From Lytechinus variegatus (Eukaryota; Echinodermata; Echinoidea; Temnopleuroida; Toxopneustidae): DNA of 64,000 bases. The position numbers and the translations under genes are program-made. The DNA lies in contig NC_054751.1 of NCBI RefSeq assembly GCF_018143015.1, positions 17,097,292 through 17,161,291 on the forward strand, read 5' to 3'. The stretch's first letter is position 1, and the number at the start of each line of letters is the position of its first letter. The notes below the pieces were generated by a model. It worked only from the letters and a program-made list of their open reading frames with translations. It had not been told where the DNA came from and made no database searches. This document shows positions 1-15,300 of this stretch, piece after piece.

Positions 1-263
1 TTGAAGATATCTTTTACCTTTTTAAACTTGTTTCCTTGACCAAAACACTTTGAAGAGTGCATTGCACCCCACCCAACTCCCCCACACGCCGAGACCATTG
101 TGACGATTTTTGCTTTACACTGAGCTGTGATTTACATGAAATGGCTTAGGTTTGACTTTCCTTTTGTTAATCATTGTCAAGCTTGATAAAAGTGTGAAGA
201 AACAAGTATTAAATGAAAAATAAAATGCAGACCCACTTTAAATGACAAAAACCTAAAGAACAA

Positions 264-335
264 ATGCTGGAGATGTCTGATATAGACTTTTGTTCAGATT
301 CAGTTATGTCCTCAGATCCAGCTGGCACAAAAAGG
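264..335 (+). CDS. Tentative first coding exon of the SLC28 gene
   Basis: An ATG at 264 opens 24 codons rich in Asp, Ser and Glu, ending at AGG just before a GTAAAG donor at 336. It ends in phase 0, which joins in frame to the exon at 853 (acceptor CACCATAG). An in-frame TGA at 243 lies upstream, so it could be the true start. A short acidic cytoplasmic N-terminus suits the family, but vertebrate CNTs have longer ones, and nothing in these 24 residues is family-specific. The true first exon could instead lie left of the window. Confidence 0.42.
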
Positions 336-3300
336 GTAAAGGTTGTGCTTACTAAGTGTTTAAATTTTGCTTACTTAGTGTTGAAATTTCAATTAAGGTG
401 GCAAACCTGTTACAAAATGCTTGAATTTATCCGTTTAATTCCATTTTTTAAAAGTGCAAGGGAAATGTATGAGATATGTTTCGCCCTTTCCCCTTGACAC
501 ATCGTGAAAAACGAGCATTTCTGCGCAAACAGATATCTGCGAGCTTTACAAAAATGGACAGTGCTCACTCAAGTGTGACATTCTGTCAAAACTTTTACTT
601 TCATTGGATAGATGACACTCAAACCCAAGAATATGTGTGAAAAAATTACCGACATGTATATTTTTTAATTCCCAGGGCTTTTTCAAAGTGTAAACTTTTT
701 TTTGATACGCACTGTATTTTAAATTTGTTTCAAACAGAGATGTGACAAAACCATGAAATGACAATTTTTTTATGAAAGTGCCTTTTGATTGTTAAATAAT
801 TAGTTGATTTAGTTTTTGTAATGTATATTTTGTTTTACATTCAACACCATAGAGAGTTGAACATTTGGAGGAGCAGATCCTCGACTTCTACCATGACAAC
901 CACAACACCATCCACTGGAGCATCTATGGCATCCTCCTCCTCCTCTACCTAGCTTACCTCATCTACATCCTGGCCCACGACGCCTACCAAGCCATGCCCC
1001 TTTTCATCATCACAACCCTCCTCATCCTCATCCTGGCCTGGAGATGGCTCTGGAGGCGCTTCTCCGGGGAGATGCACACCTTCCTGGTCCGCTACTCCCA
1101 GTCGTTGTCACGGAAACGGAAGATGACGATAAAAGGGTAGGGAAGACCTCAGTGATTTGACCGGCTCTGGGGTTTTGATCCCAAAGCATCTCTGGGCTTA
1201 GGTGACTTAGTTTTAAAAGTATGTAATCCAGGTCGTGAACTTTCAAAGTTTAATTAATACCATCGTATCTGTAAAGTACAAACAAAACATATTTTCAGAT
1301 CCTGGATACAGCAAAAATGCATTAAAAGATATTTGGAATGATTATGGAATATGGATTGATATCATATGGATTTCAGATCTTTTTAAAATGATTCCTTTCC
1401 AAGAAGTTTTCTGAATTCTTAGTGATTGGATTTGAGTTTAGAGCAATGATGATTGCTCTTTGGTATTAATTTTGTTATATAGAGTAATGGCAAATTCATA
1501 ATTGAATTTAAAAATCTTTAAAAGCACTTGATATCAGCCCTATCTGTCTGAACTTTGATGACATTTTCTATGGATTACCTCTGTGAACCCTGTAAAGCAA
1601 GAAGCAAATTTAAAATACAATTCGAGCATGTGTAGTTCAAGGTTAGTTTTACCATAATCTAAAACCCACCGACATATACAAAATGCACTAGAATTTTAAA
1701 ATGTATTGAAGAAACAAACATCAGATGGGACAAAACAAGACACAAATGAAGCAAAAACAAATTTTTATATGAAGGACAGAATACATTGAATAGGAGAAAT
1801 GTGTACAAAGAATCATGACACATGAGCAAACATATGAGAAAGGTAGTCAGAACCGTACAGTTAACAAACAAAGACAAAACAAAACAACAAAAGTCCAACA
1901 AAAATGTGTTTGGATAGGGAGTACAGAATAATGTGGTGATTGTTTGAGAAAAAGCCAGTATACATAATTATGAGCAAACGGTATGAAAATTTTGCAGATT
2001 TTGAGTATAGCTATTGTGAACCATACAGAGTAGGGATGTCAGTGTGGTGATACTCTTGTTGCAGAATAAATTGGACTTTGGAAGTACATGTTGTCATCAT
2101 TAAAAGTCAGATGTCTCTGATGTTAACCTCTGAACTAATTTATTTGGTGGTGTTTGGAGCACATTGAAAACTTCCTGCGACACTCCTTTCGTCTCTGGAA
2201 AATCTATTTCCTCCTGGGGACAGATAATTTTGTTGAGCTCGGAAACAAGGGAGACATTCATTCTGAAGGATATATTTTCAGATGATATAGCATTGCTTTG
2301 AGTCAGTAAAGGAAGTAAAGAAAACACTTTTACAAGCCAGTGCCGATAGTTGCACAATATTCATACCTTTTCCACTACAGGTTTTTTTTTAATCCAAAAC
2401 CTTATTTAAGACCCAATTGATAGTGCTGGGTCATTTTGATTCAGTCATATATGGGTATATGATATACAATGGCAGATCCAGGATTTTTTTAAAAAGAAGG
2501 AACTTCAGTATCTCAGAATATTTGACAAGTAAAGAAAAATGTGATTGCTCTCAAAATATTGATTAATAATAATAATATGTCCATTTATATAGCGCAGTTA
2601 CTATGTGCATATACTCAACTGCGCTTTGATACTTGGTATCATATTATTACCCCGGCTGTAGCTGAGCCGCCATATTAATAGGCGCTAAAGCGTTCAAGGA
2701 AAAATCTTACTGGGTACCCATTCACCTCACCTGGGTCGAGTGCAGCACAATGTGGATTAATTTTTGCTAAAGGAAATTACTCCATGGCTGGGATTCGAAC
2801 CCACAACCCTCTGTTTCAAAGTCCGGAGACTAATCCACTGGGCCACAACGCTCCACATAAAGGAGCGCACTTCCTGTAGATGTTGTGCTGGGACAAATGC
2901 CAATTATGGCATGAAAAGGGGAAGTAGTCGGATGCATTGATCTGCCCTTTATTTTATAATCATTTATTACAATTCCTATTCCTTGTGTGGAAGAGAGAAA
3001 AAAGACCTGAATCTGAACAAATTCAACACTTCATGCACATGAAAAAGCCCACGGAACATGGTATTTTTACTTGTAAACATATACAATGACATTCCGAAAC
3101 TTTAACCTACATCAGTAAGTTCCCATATTCAATATAATGTGTAACCACAGCATCCTTCCTCAAACTGGCTGGTTATCAGTATGCCATGCCATAAAATTCA
3201 ATTGTTATTTCAAGCGTACTTCCTAACCAAAAGAATGTTGACATATTTTCCATGTCATAGGAATGGAAAAAAGTAGAATAATATTAATTAACGGGCGCGC

Positions 3301-6300
3301 CGTGGTCTAGTGGTTCTGACTCTCGCCTTTCAAAAAGAGGGTCGTGGGTTCGAATCCTAGCCATGGTGTGTTTTCCTTCAGCAAGAAATTTATCCAAACT
3401 GTGCTGCACTCGACCCAGGTGAGGTAAATGGGTACCCGGCAGGATTAATTCCTTGAATGTACCAAGCGCCTTTAGCAGCTGGAGCTACAGCCGGGGTAAT
3501 ATATAGTGCGCCACTGAATAGGCAACTAGATAGATCGGCACCTCATAAATGCTATATATTATTAATTTGGAGTTGAATATCATTATATTGATGATAAATG
3601 GATTCTGGAAGCTCAACTCTAGCAGAATGAATATTGATGGCATATTGGTGTCTGATGAGTAGGTTCGTAGATTTAATCCCCTATTCAGTGACTTTTCCAG
3701 GTCAATTGTCACTTTGGATAATCCCACTCTGGTTTTACACCCATTCGGTCTTATCAGATATAGTTCATATCGACATCACCTAATAACCAGCTTTTCTACT
3801 TCTCATTCAGCCCATTTCAGGAGCTAATTTTGAAGGATTGATCCTGCATAAAATCACAATTATGTGGTCATCATCTTATTTTTGTACATGGTTAGAAATA
3901 AAATGGGAACTGGGCTGAAGCCCCCAACCCCCTCCCCTGTTCCATTTACAGTTGAGCACTCAAGCAAATGAATAATTTCACTATAAGCTCTTAGAGACAT
4001 AAGATACAAGACAATGTTTTTAAATTACAGCTAGAACACATAATCAGTACAGAGCATTACCAGAAATGAGCTCTCTGAAATATACTTAACCAAAGTAATA
4101 TTCAAAAGCACCTTAGCCTGTAATTATGAGGGTTTGGCCAAATTCTCTCTGGAAAATTCCATTTAGTATTATTGCATGTAATAAATATTTCTTGTTTGGG
4201 AAATAGAACATCAATTGTGATTACAAATCCAGGTTGTACCCTTGTACAAAAAGGAAATTACTGTAATTTAATGAAGGTGGGTGTTATTAGGCATGTATCT
4301 GGAGAACTGCCATTGAGCTGTTGGCATGGTAACAATAAACATAGGCTGCTTGCCAAGGCATTCATTCATTTCCTTTCCCTTCACAAACACCAAAAAGCAA
4401 AAATCAAACAAATGGATCAACCCTTCTGGGTCAGGGGAAAGTTGATACATGTCATATTTCATTGTAATCCTTTACTGAATCAAAATTTTATTTTAGCAGT
4501 CTCTGATTAGCTAGGCCACCCCGAAACATATAGCTTTGTATAAAGAGAAGAATAAAGAAATTGGATCAGAGCATTTTTTTTAAAATAAAAACTCTATATA
4601 AATTATTTTTGAAAGGGAGCCTGGAGGTATGGCGATAACTTTTATTGATGGATCCACATTTTTTACATCTATTATTTAAGGAATTAGCAAAAGGGGTATA
4701 ATGTACTCTTTTTATGACAATTATGTTATTTTTTGCATGGAATTATCCCCTTATAAGTGATATGTTATATTCATATTTGCTTAAGCATACTTGGGCTTAA
4801 GAAATCCCTCATTAAGCACATTTTTTTATTTAAAAAAATCAGATGGAATTAGGTCAATATTAGGCAACCAATTAGACATTTCATCAGGAAGAAGTGTTGG
4901 GTTTTTTTTACAGGAAATGTGTTTCTACTATTCATTTCTTTTTTATTATGTTTGTATTGAAACCATAGCAATATTTAGATGGCTCTTCTATCTAAATGGG
5001 CATTTTTTACTTTTCCGGGGGGGGGGGGGGGGGTGATTGCCCTTTTGCCCCTCCCCATGTGTATTATTACTCCTCTGGGTTAAATATCAAGAAACTGTAT
5101 CAAAGTTCACAATGTTACAGAATGGAATAAGAGGATTAATGCCTGATGTTGATTTGGCATGACCGTCGAGTTCAAAGTATAATCTCACAGGGCGCATCAC
5201 ACAGAGGTAATATCTTTATTTGGTTCTCAGCCCACAGTGTAAAGGTTAGGGATCAGCTTAGGGCAACATTGTCCGAGGTATTATACTGAATCGAAGTTTG
5301 TGGCAGACAAGTAGGACAGCTGAAGTGGTCTGTCAAGCAGAGATGGTAACAGATCAAAAGTTTGGGTTAAAATCCATGGTATTTAGGCCTGCTTTCCCTT
5401 TTAATTGAACTCTGATGTTCACTGTGTATGTTACAAAGTAGGTATCTGACCACTTGATCAGTCTACAGCTCTTTTGATTACTATGTAGGTAATGCATTTT
5501 GGTAGAAACATGAAAAATATAAAAACACAACAATTAGAAATATTGAAGGATATAGAGTCAACTTTGGCTTTGAATATCCTTTATTAGAAAAAAAATTGAT
5601 GTTTGGATATATACAATCTATATGGTAGGTTAATTTTTTTATGCTGGCATAATTTCTTTTACTACTGACATATTTTCTTTTATAAACACAATAAAAGGTA
5701 ACACCCCCTTTTCAAAAGACCAAAACTTTTCAATGGAACAAGATTTTCAAAATAGGTTGGCAGGAATTTTCCGGAATTCAAAGACTAACTGAGTGAACAA
5801 AAATTATTGAACCAGTCCTCCATGTCATGCATGAACAAAATTTGATTGAAGTAAAATTGCCACTTTTCCATAGTGACAAGGGTCATTTCTTTTGTCAAAG
5901 TAATACTGAATGGTAGCAATTTCCTTGTAAATCCATGCAGCATTATGAAAGTATATTTTACTGAGAAGTGCATTCATAGCACAGGTGACGCCAAACAAAT
6001 AACAATAATAAGTACTTGATTTATAATTTTGAATAATCTTTACTTATATTTAAAAATTAATGAGTGCATTATTTATTTTTCAGGTGCAAAAAAAGACGCC
6101 AAATGTGTAGAAATATGAAAGGAACAAAAAAGGTGCAAGGTGGTCAAACAATGATTAATTTGAATCAATTATTATTATGATAATAATTAATAATGACAAT
6201 AATAATAACATCCGCATATTTACCCAGGGTAGCTTCAGTTCCAAAAATTCTTCTGCAGCGGACCGGGTACACGTTCACTTCACCTGGGTTGAGTGCAGCA

Positions 6301-9300
6301 CAATGTGGGTAAATTTCCTGCTGAAGGAAAACATTTCATGGCTGGGAATCAAACCCACGTCCCTCAGATTTAAAGAGAAGAGACACAATCATAAGACCAC
6401 GATGCATGCACAGATCAATAGCATTTAATCATTCACTAAATACACAATTGTCACAAATTTGTTACACAGATCCCACATATGAACCCTTCATTATATCAAA
6501 AATACTTCCAACCTTCCATGTGTACTCTCTCATGTATGAGTTTATGAATCAATTACATGTTCTTCCAGACATGAACCAATGTGTATGAATAAAATCTCAA
6601 TTTTGTCTCGCATTCATAGCAGAGGGAGACTATAGGCACCACTTTTCCGACGGCAGCATCATCAGCATTGAAATCTTAACCAAAGGTTAAGTTTTTGAAA
6701 TACATGTAGTTATCATTATAACTTTAATAGAGAGTATATGGACATAGTTCATGAAACTTTGACATAGGGTTAATAAAGTATTATTGATCAACTGACATGA
6801 GTGTAAGGTCATATGGCTCAGGTCAAAGGTCATTTAGAGTCAGTGAACTTTGACTAATGTTTTCAGTATCAACATTGCAATCTTAATCATAGATTAAGTT
6901 TTTTAAATATCATAACTTAGAAAGTATGTGGACCTAATTCATAAAACTTATACATAAGGTTACCGTAATCAAGTATCACCGATCATCCTACATAGGTTTC
7001 AGGACACATGAGTAAGGTCAAAAGTCATTTATAGTCAACAAACTATGACCATATTGGGGTATTTTTTACAATGTCATCAAAAAGTTTATGGATCTGATCT
7101 GGATCATGAAAGTTAGACATAAGGTAATCAAGTATCATTGATTGTCTTGCACAAGTTTCACATATCAAGGTCAAAGGTCATTTAAGGTCAATGAATTTAT
7201 CAACATTGAAATTTTAAAGGTTAAATTCTTGAAATGTTATCATAACTTTGAAAGTAAATGGATCTATTGTTTGAAACTGGAGTAATCAAGTATCACTCAT
7301 CATGTTGCACAAGTTTCAAGTTAAGGTTAAAGGTCATTAAGGGTCAATGAACTTTTATTTTCATATGAATGGTGTTTTTGTGAATAATTATTTATCTTAC
7401 ATAGTTGTTTTCAAAGTCTGTACTGCTGCTATATGAATTGCATAATGCAGGCAAGACTGCCAGAGGTGTTCCATTTGTTTGCTTATTTCATTCATTTTGT
7501 TAATAATAACTAATGGTGTTTTGAAAAGTGGGAATTACTTTGTAACTGAAATATACTTATGTATATTAACCCTTCATGGGTTTTAGAATAATGTTTTCTT
7601 CTTTTTCTTGTTTTTTAATAGGCTGGTATATTTTTTTGTAAACCTGACACTGGTGATATTGGCTGGAGTGACGGGGGTCTTTAAATCACTGGCTTTGGAA
7701 CCAGAACGTCTTATCTCCATCCTTGGAATCTTCTTTATGCTTTTCTGCAGTTTTCTCATTTCCAAATTCCCAGCTAGGGTAAGTATTTTACGTAAGAGGC
7801 CGTGGGTTCAAACCCTCCTGGCTGCCTATGAACTTTTTTCACAGCAGTCATTTTCCACGTTATAGTTGTTAGTATTGTACTGTTGGAGACAAAAGAAAAA
7901 CATACTCATCTGTCTATTCATAAGTTTTTATGATTATATAATATTTTCTTATTAAATGTATTTATTTAAAAATCCCTGCAAATTTCTTGTAATTATGGTA
8001 CTATTTCAATAAGTACCTGCGATTTAGCAGGTATTTTCTTTTGGAAATATTACAAGTAGTTGCTTTCAGATTTCCAAATATACTTGGTATTTTCAGTTTT
8101 TCAATCAATCTGAAAGCACCTAAGATGCGGCACTTGAAGGCATAGGCTATCATTGATTTGACTTTATGAAATCTGAGCTGCTAGGTCCCACTTTTCACAT
8201 GTTTGTGTGATATGTTACAAAAATGAAGCCCATAAGTTGTGTCCAAAAATCATTAAGTGCTTAAAAAAGTAAAATATAAAATGATCAGAAACACCATCTT
8301 AATTTTATGACATGCACTATATGTGTTCTATTAATGAGTCAAAGACGCGAATTTGTAAAATTGTGGTTTGCGATGAACAATGTACTTACAGCTTTTCATT
8401 CTCAATAATGGTTATTTTCAAGGTTTTTTATAGTTATAATACAAGTACTCACACTCGTGTTTCATCATGGTTTGAGATTTTTTTTAAACTGGCTTTTTGC
8501 AAAGCTAGCCAATGCCTTTGTTTTGCCAAATCCTATGACATGATATGTATGAGATATTATATTATTCATTTGTTTTCAGATAAGATGGAAAACAGTGTTT
8601 TGGGGTATCTACCTTCAGCTATTTCTCGGAATACTTATCCTGAGGACGGATCCAGGTTTCATAGCTTTTAACTGGTTGGGTACAAACGTTGAGATATTCC
8701 TCAACTATACCACGGCGGGTGCCGAGTTCGTCTTTGGTCCTGCCCCTCTCTCTCTGCACTCATTTCTCTTTATAGTGAGTAACATTACTAAGAAATATTA
8801 TGGCTATTTCTTATTTGAATTTGTGCTTGCATTTAGCAGCTATTGCTTTCTGCAGCCATGAAAATTTTCAATGATACTAAACATTATGTGAATAACTTCA
8901 TACTGCTTTATAAAAAAAGCCATGGAGTGTGAACGTATACATTACATTCTAAAAAGATGAGAGATTTGTATGGTCATATGTGGTTCTATGCAATGACTTC
9001 AATTCAAGTTTCTAAATTATGATTTAGTTATTTAAAGTAGTTTATTGATAATTAGAAGTTCAATGTCATTGCCCTCTGCGATTTTTTTAACTTATGATAT
9101 TTGTAACATATAACATTTATGTGTGATACCATAATTGCAAACAAATCATGCAGACACTTTATTAGAACCAACATTTGAAAATAAAATGAAACCAAATATG
9201 CAGACCTCAATTGAATTAGTATGCAGTTTTGTGGCAGATATACCTGTATTTTTTTCTGCTTTTCAATTAAGTCAAAATGATTTCTGCTACCCCAATTAAG

Positions 9301-12300
9301 AGAGGCATATTTTTATAATTTGTGTTTTGTTCCGCTTGCACTTTTCAGGCTCTTCCGGTAATAATCTTCACCAGTTCAGTGTGTGCGTTGTTGTACTACA
9401 TGGGGGTAATGCAGGTTATCATCAAGGGTCTGGCCTTTGTCATGCATTTCACCATGGGCACGTCAGGAGCAGAATCTTTCGCTGCTGCTTCCAACATCTT
9501 CGTCGGAATGGTATGCAAATAATAATCACCATTTGTGACAAGCCAACCCAAGACCAGCAATCATATGATAGGTTCTCTGTAAATATCAAAAATAGTAATT
9601 TGGTCTTAAATTGTAAGAATTTAATAGAAGGTAGTCTAATCTGAATGAGTAATTATTCTTCTTTATAAGGTCAAAATTTGAAGTTGTAATTTGAAACAAA
9701 AGATGAGAGATTATTTGACCCCACATTTTTCAGGACTGTTTAGAAGTTTCATTGAGATTGGACAATATGCATATCTCATACTTGGGTGAACTCCAACCTT
9801 CAAACCTTGTTCCTTGTACACTCCTTCTTTTCTTTGAAGCTCTCACTGAATTCATTCTTCATTCAATCAAGTTTTTAAGTGGGCTATTGTTTAACAATTT
9901 TAACAAGTTATGTATCATTTCAAAGACTAGGATGTGCATTTGCAAGCTCAACAATGATCTCAAAATGCATTTTTGTTTTGGAGTGGTAGGTCACATTTGT
10001 GAAGGTGATAGGCAAACTATCACTTCTGAGGTGAGCTGGATGTAGTTATCTTTCAAAAATTGTTGTCACGTAATGATATGATGTAAGGCAAACTTTAAAC
10101 TGGGCTAAATGGCAATAAGACCAAATGGTTACTAGACAAACTAAGATTAGACCAAACGGAAAGTAGACAAAGTGGGTGTAGACCAAGTGGCAATTTACCC
10201 TTTAAACCGATGATATGTTTATTCTGTAGACCACAGCACCCCTAGCAATCAAGCCCTATCTGAACGACATGACAAACTCGGAACTGTTCTCCATGATGAC
10301 CGGGGGATTCGCCACCATTGCTGGTAACATGCTGGCAGTCTACATCAGCTTCGGAATCAACGCGGCCCACCTCCTCTCGGCATCCATCATCTCTGCTCCG
10401 GCGGCACTGGCCATCGCCAAGATCATCTACCCAGAGACTAGGAGACCCAAGACGGCGCGGGTTTTCAACGTGGAGACGGAGAAAGTGTAAGAGTGTTTTC
10501 TAATGATAGGACAGAAATTCCCTTTTTATGATTAGGTCCCATTTTGATAACAAATTGGGTAAATAGTGGAAGTATGTTATCAAATGATTGAGTATCAATA
10601 TTATTTTATGTGAAGGTACCATAGATTTGCGAAGGTTAAAATGTATTTTCATCATTTCATCAAATGAATTAGGATTGGTGGTGATTTATTAATTGATTGC
10701 TAAGAAAGCACGAATGCATGTAAGCAAGCAACCAGAGGACCGACGGCTTAAGGTCCCTTCCGAAGGACCTGGTACTGAGGATTAATGCCTTACCAAAGGG
10801 CACTAGCGCACCAAGTGGGAATCGAACCCGGGTCACCGGAATACGAATCCCCCTCTCTACCGACTGAGCTATCGCGAAAGAATTGTGTTTAAAAAAGGGC
10901 TAAGGTTTCAGTTTGCGCTTGAGCATGAGATTGGTTCCAGGATAAGTTATAGAGTTAATATTGAAGCATAGAAATCATTAGAATTGCATTTCCCCAAATT
11001 CTTTATTGAGAGCAATTTTTTTTCTTCTCCATGTTTCGAGTTGAGCCAGTCAGTATTATTATTGCCTACAACTCTACAGAACCTCTAATTAAAAGCAGAT
11101 TATGCACTTTTGCCAGTTGTCCCTCTACTTTCAAGTTATTGTGGCATATGTGTTTATGATGATTATCTTTGTCCTCTATAGATTGTAGGTGAGTGAAAAC
11201 CTATGCATATTAGTTATACTATTTATAAAAGAGAAGGGTGTTGGTTTCAGGGGTTCATGTGCACCTCTTGCTAGTCTCTGGAACTTCTGCCAGAATAGAA
11301 TGAGGAAAAGGAGAAAAACAAGAAGACACTTTTATTAATATAAAGTGTATCAAGGCAACAATAAATGATTTCTTAAGGTAAATGAACTAAAGTTGCATCA
11401 ACTGCTTTGTTTTATGGAATATTTCACTATGGCTATCCAGGTCACCTTTTTGGGGTTTACATAATAAATTTGCAGAAATTCAGTACTTGGGCAGAAAAAG
11501 ATGCCGAGCAGAGTCCCTTTAAAATCTGCAATCTTAGCTGAGACTTTTGTTTTAGTTATGCCGTATTCTCTTCCTTTACACAGTCCTGAAAGAAATTGTT
11601 TGGAAGCATTCTTCAACGGGGCGGCCGACGGCTTGAAAATCTGTGCCTACATCATCTGCAATATCCTGGCTGTGATATCCTTCCTGGCTTTCATCAATGC
11701 TGTCCTCAAATGGCTGGGAAACATGGCTGGTGTAGAGAACTTTAGCTTTCAGGTAATGACATGCGTAGTCAAGCCTCACTCAAACATGGTGAAAAAAAAC
11801 ACACAGCAACAAAAACCAAGATATTGTCAATATTGGATCTTAACCATTTGTGTATAAATTCTATAAATTTACACTTTCCTGCACACCTTATAGTGTTCTC
11901 TTTTTTCCATTGTTCTTGGAATTTTTTTTTCCTTATTTCCATGTATTCCCATGAATGGCATGAATGTTCTTATTACCAGAGGTGCTAACTGTAAAAAAAA
12001 ATGGTATTTGCTGTAAAAATATGACAGGAATATGAAACTACGAAAGGGCATCCATGAAGTACAAATTGGAGGCTAAAAAGAGGGGAAGGGGGGGGGGTGA
12101 AAGAGCTATTTTCATAGGAATACACATAATATTGTATTCAAACACATATGCATAAGACAAGAAACAATCTAGAATTGTTGTGCATTTGCACTGCATCAGA
12201 ACAAAAGACAATATTTAAGAGATACAGTTAGATGGATATAAATGAAAACCTAGTGAGCTTTTGCACGGCAAAGCAGAGCAAATTCAAGAACATAGAAAAT

Positions 12301-15300
12301 GTTGTGTCAAAGGCCATTAATGACAAACAACCAAGAAGTCTTTGTGGAAAATTGATGAATCAAAAGATTAGTTTCCTCCTGACGGTTGTTTCATAAAGCT
12401 GTTCATAAGTTAAGAATGACTGGTGATCCTTTCATGTGTTGAATGGTATATTCAGTGGCGATGGGTAAGCGCGTAAGAAAGGTTCACCAGTCGCTCTTAT
12501 AGTCGCTTACGAACAGCTTTATGAAACGGACCCCTGGACTCTGGTTAAATGACATAATTGCATTTTTTCGTCACCTCTGAAACTTAGGACACAAGCTTTT
12601 GTTCCGCTTCACCAATTTCCGACAAAAACCTCCTAGCTGTTCTTTGTTATTTGGTGGGTATTTTCAATCCATCTTTCATCATGATGTAAAAACTTTTTCA
12701 TAACTTATGAAGTACAAAATTCTAATTTGTTTTTCCAAAGGATGGCAGGTATGTATTACACCAGTAATAAAAGAAAGGAATCGTGGTAAGGAGAAATTGC
12801 TGATGATGATATACAATCTCACTATTCATTTTTTTTTTGTCAAGCCTGTTGCTTTTTTTTTTGCTATTTCCAGCTGATCTGTCGGTATTTGTTTTTCCCT
12901 TTGGCATGGATCCTGGGCACAAATCCCTCAGAATGTGGAATGGTAGCAGAACTAATTGGCATCAAGACTTTTCTCAATGAATTCATCGCATACAAGGATC
13001 TAGCTGCTTATATCGAAGATAACCAAGTCAGTGTAAGTATATATGGATCAACTTGTAGTGCTGAGCGACATTTTGATATCAAAATTATGCGATATTGAAA
13101 AAAAAAAATATTCAATATGGTTTTAGGATAATGTTGATATGTCGCGGTAACTCGATATGACCAAAATATTGTCTGATATGAAAAGTTAACCACTATTTAT
13201 TGACCACAAATGCTACCCTGGATTGCTTTAAACCAACTCAGAACTTTGACAGTTGGTACCCAAATGCCAGCCTTTTATGGACAAGCATCCATGAATGCTT
13301 TACTTTCATTCCCCCTTCAATCTTTACATTGATTTGATATTTGAAGAGATAAAATGAGTATAAAAACCAATTTTATCATTATCAGGTGATGATCAAGTTA
13401 CATTAAGTATATATTGTAATTATTGAATACATTGATATAATCAATTTGCTGTAAAAGAGATAAAGCGATTGATTTTGTATCACTTTATTCAAACATTCAT
13501 AAAGGATCAGAGGACATGTAATACATTAACACAGTAATTTACAAACATAATTAACAGAGAAAGTAAAAGTAGTCCAGTTCCTGGGCATTACTGCCGAGAC
13601 AGGTGTACAGTATAGAATATAATACAAGGTAGAATAGAGAACAGAATAACATATCACAGCAAAGCTCTTGACAGCGATTGTAAAATCAACCATGGTCATT
13701 AATCAAATGATATTATTCTTAGTATTTATTGCATCCATTGCTTATCAATATTAAAAGATATGAAATCGTTGGAAGTGTTTGATAGCATTAATGCAATTCA
13801 TCATCAAAATTCAAAGGCTGAAGTCATTGTAATTAGTGACTACATGGATGCAATGAATTATAATAAATATAATATATAAATATGATGGGGTGAATAGAGC
13901 AGAATTGTTGATTACATTGATACAAATTAAAGTAATGAAATCATTACAACGATTATCGATTGCAACAACACAATTAACTTAATGGAAGAATCACTTTTCA
14001 TCAGTCATGGACTTAAGTGATTTCATAATGAGCCTGTATCATGTTATGGCATGGTCACACCGCCCAAGCGTTGTTGGAGCGGTTGTGGAGCGGTAGGGAA
14101 GAGGGTCGAATTTTGCTCACAAAATTTGGGAAAAAATCGAAAACAAAATAAAAACAATCGAAAATGGTGAACGGTAGCGAGCGGTGATGATTTTTTCTCT
14201 CCGCTACATGACCGCTCCAACAACGCTCGGGCGGTGTGACCAGGCCTTTAGGTATTATACCTTTCATTCCCCAAATGGGAGATGGTTTCATGTATTTGCT
14301 TGGACGACAATTGCTCCACTGTAAATTCTACACACCGTAATGGAATGAGCAACTTCAACCCTTGATTTGACACTATGTACCCTATCTAAACCTAATATAA
14401 AATCCTATTGCAACCCTATCTTCAATGCTATATCTTAGATGAAATAAAGCTTTGAGCATTTGGTGCTGGTGCAAATGTTGTGTCACTTTTCAGATATGAA
14501 CAAGGCCAATGATACATTGACTTCAATGGGGCTAATTATGTATTTCTAAGGTCATATCTTGGGGCTCCATGGATGGATTCCCAACAAATTTTGTTTGAGT
14601 TTTAATATCATACTCAACAGAAATATGGTATAAAAAATGCTGAAATTCCAAAAAAAAATTGTGACGTCATCAATTTAGTGCTCTGTATCTCTCGTTTCCA
14701 TTTCTTTATTTCCTTTCCAGCTGAGGACTCAAGTGATTGCAACCTATGCATTATGTGGTTTCACAAACCTGGTCTAGGTATCATTGTAGCTACTATAGTA
14801 CCACTCATCCCCCAAAGGGTAGCACACATCTTCCAGATGGTTATCGCAGCTCTCTCTATTTTTGTTTTTCTAATTCCTCTCTAGCCAAGGACTCAATTAA
14901 TCGCAAACCTATGCATTAATTGTGTGGTGTTGTGAATCTTGGTAGTTTTGGTATTATTTTGGGTACCATGGTGCTAATCATTCTTCAAAGTGTAGCAGTC
15001 GTCCTTTTAGATGGTTGTAGCAGCTCATCATTTTCATTTCTCTATTTTTCATTTCCAGCCAAGTTCAAAGGTGATTGCAACCTATGCATTGTTTGGTTCA
15101 TGAGCCTGGGTCGCTTTGGTATCACGTAAAGTGTGATGGTTTCGCTCATTCTTCAAATGGTAGCCGTTATATTTCTTTCAATATAGTCATCACAGTTTTC
15201 ATTGTTTATGTTTCTCTTTTTCCTTTCCAGCCAAGGACTCAAGTGATTGCAACCTATGCATTGTGTGGTTTCACAAACCTTGGTAGTCTAGGTATCATGT

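Larger units (their letters stand above)
1137..7621. other. SLC28 large intron
   Basis: Non-coding apart from mobile elements: SINE copies at 2564-2855, 3293-3565 and 6168-6405, a poly-G run at 5017-5033, and the DR1-bearing repeat from 6601. The remaining sequence is AT-rich with no supported exon. Confidence 0.6.

Noticed and set aside
7787-7835. tRNA B-box-like GTGGGTTCAAACCC just after SLC28 exon 3 donor
   Set aside because: No A box or tRNA fold and too short; at most a SINE scrap.
10800-10885. Possible tRNA gene on the minus strand
   Set aside because: A and B boxes are good, but no believable anticodon arm or acceptor-stem pairing, and a SINE-like body follows.
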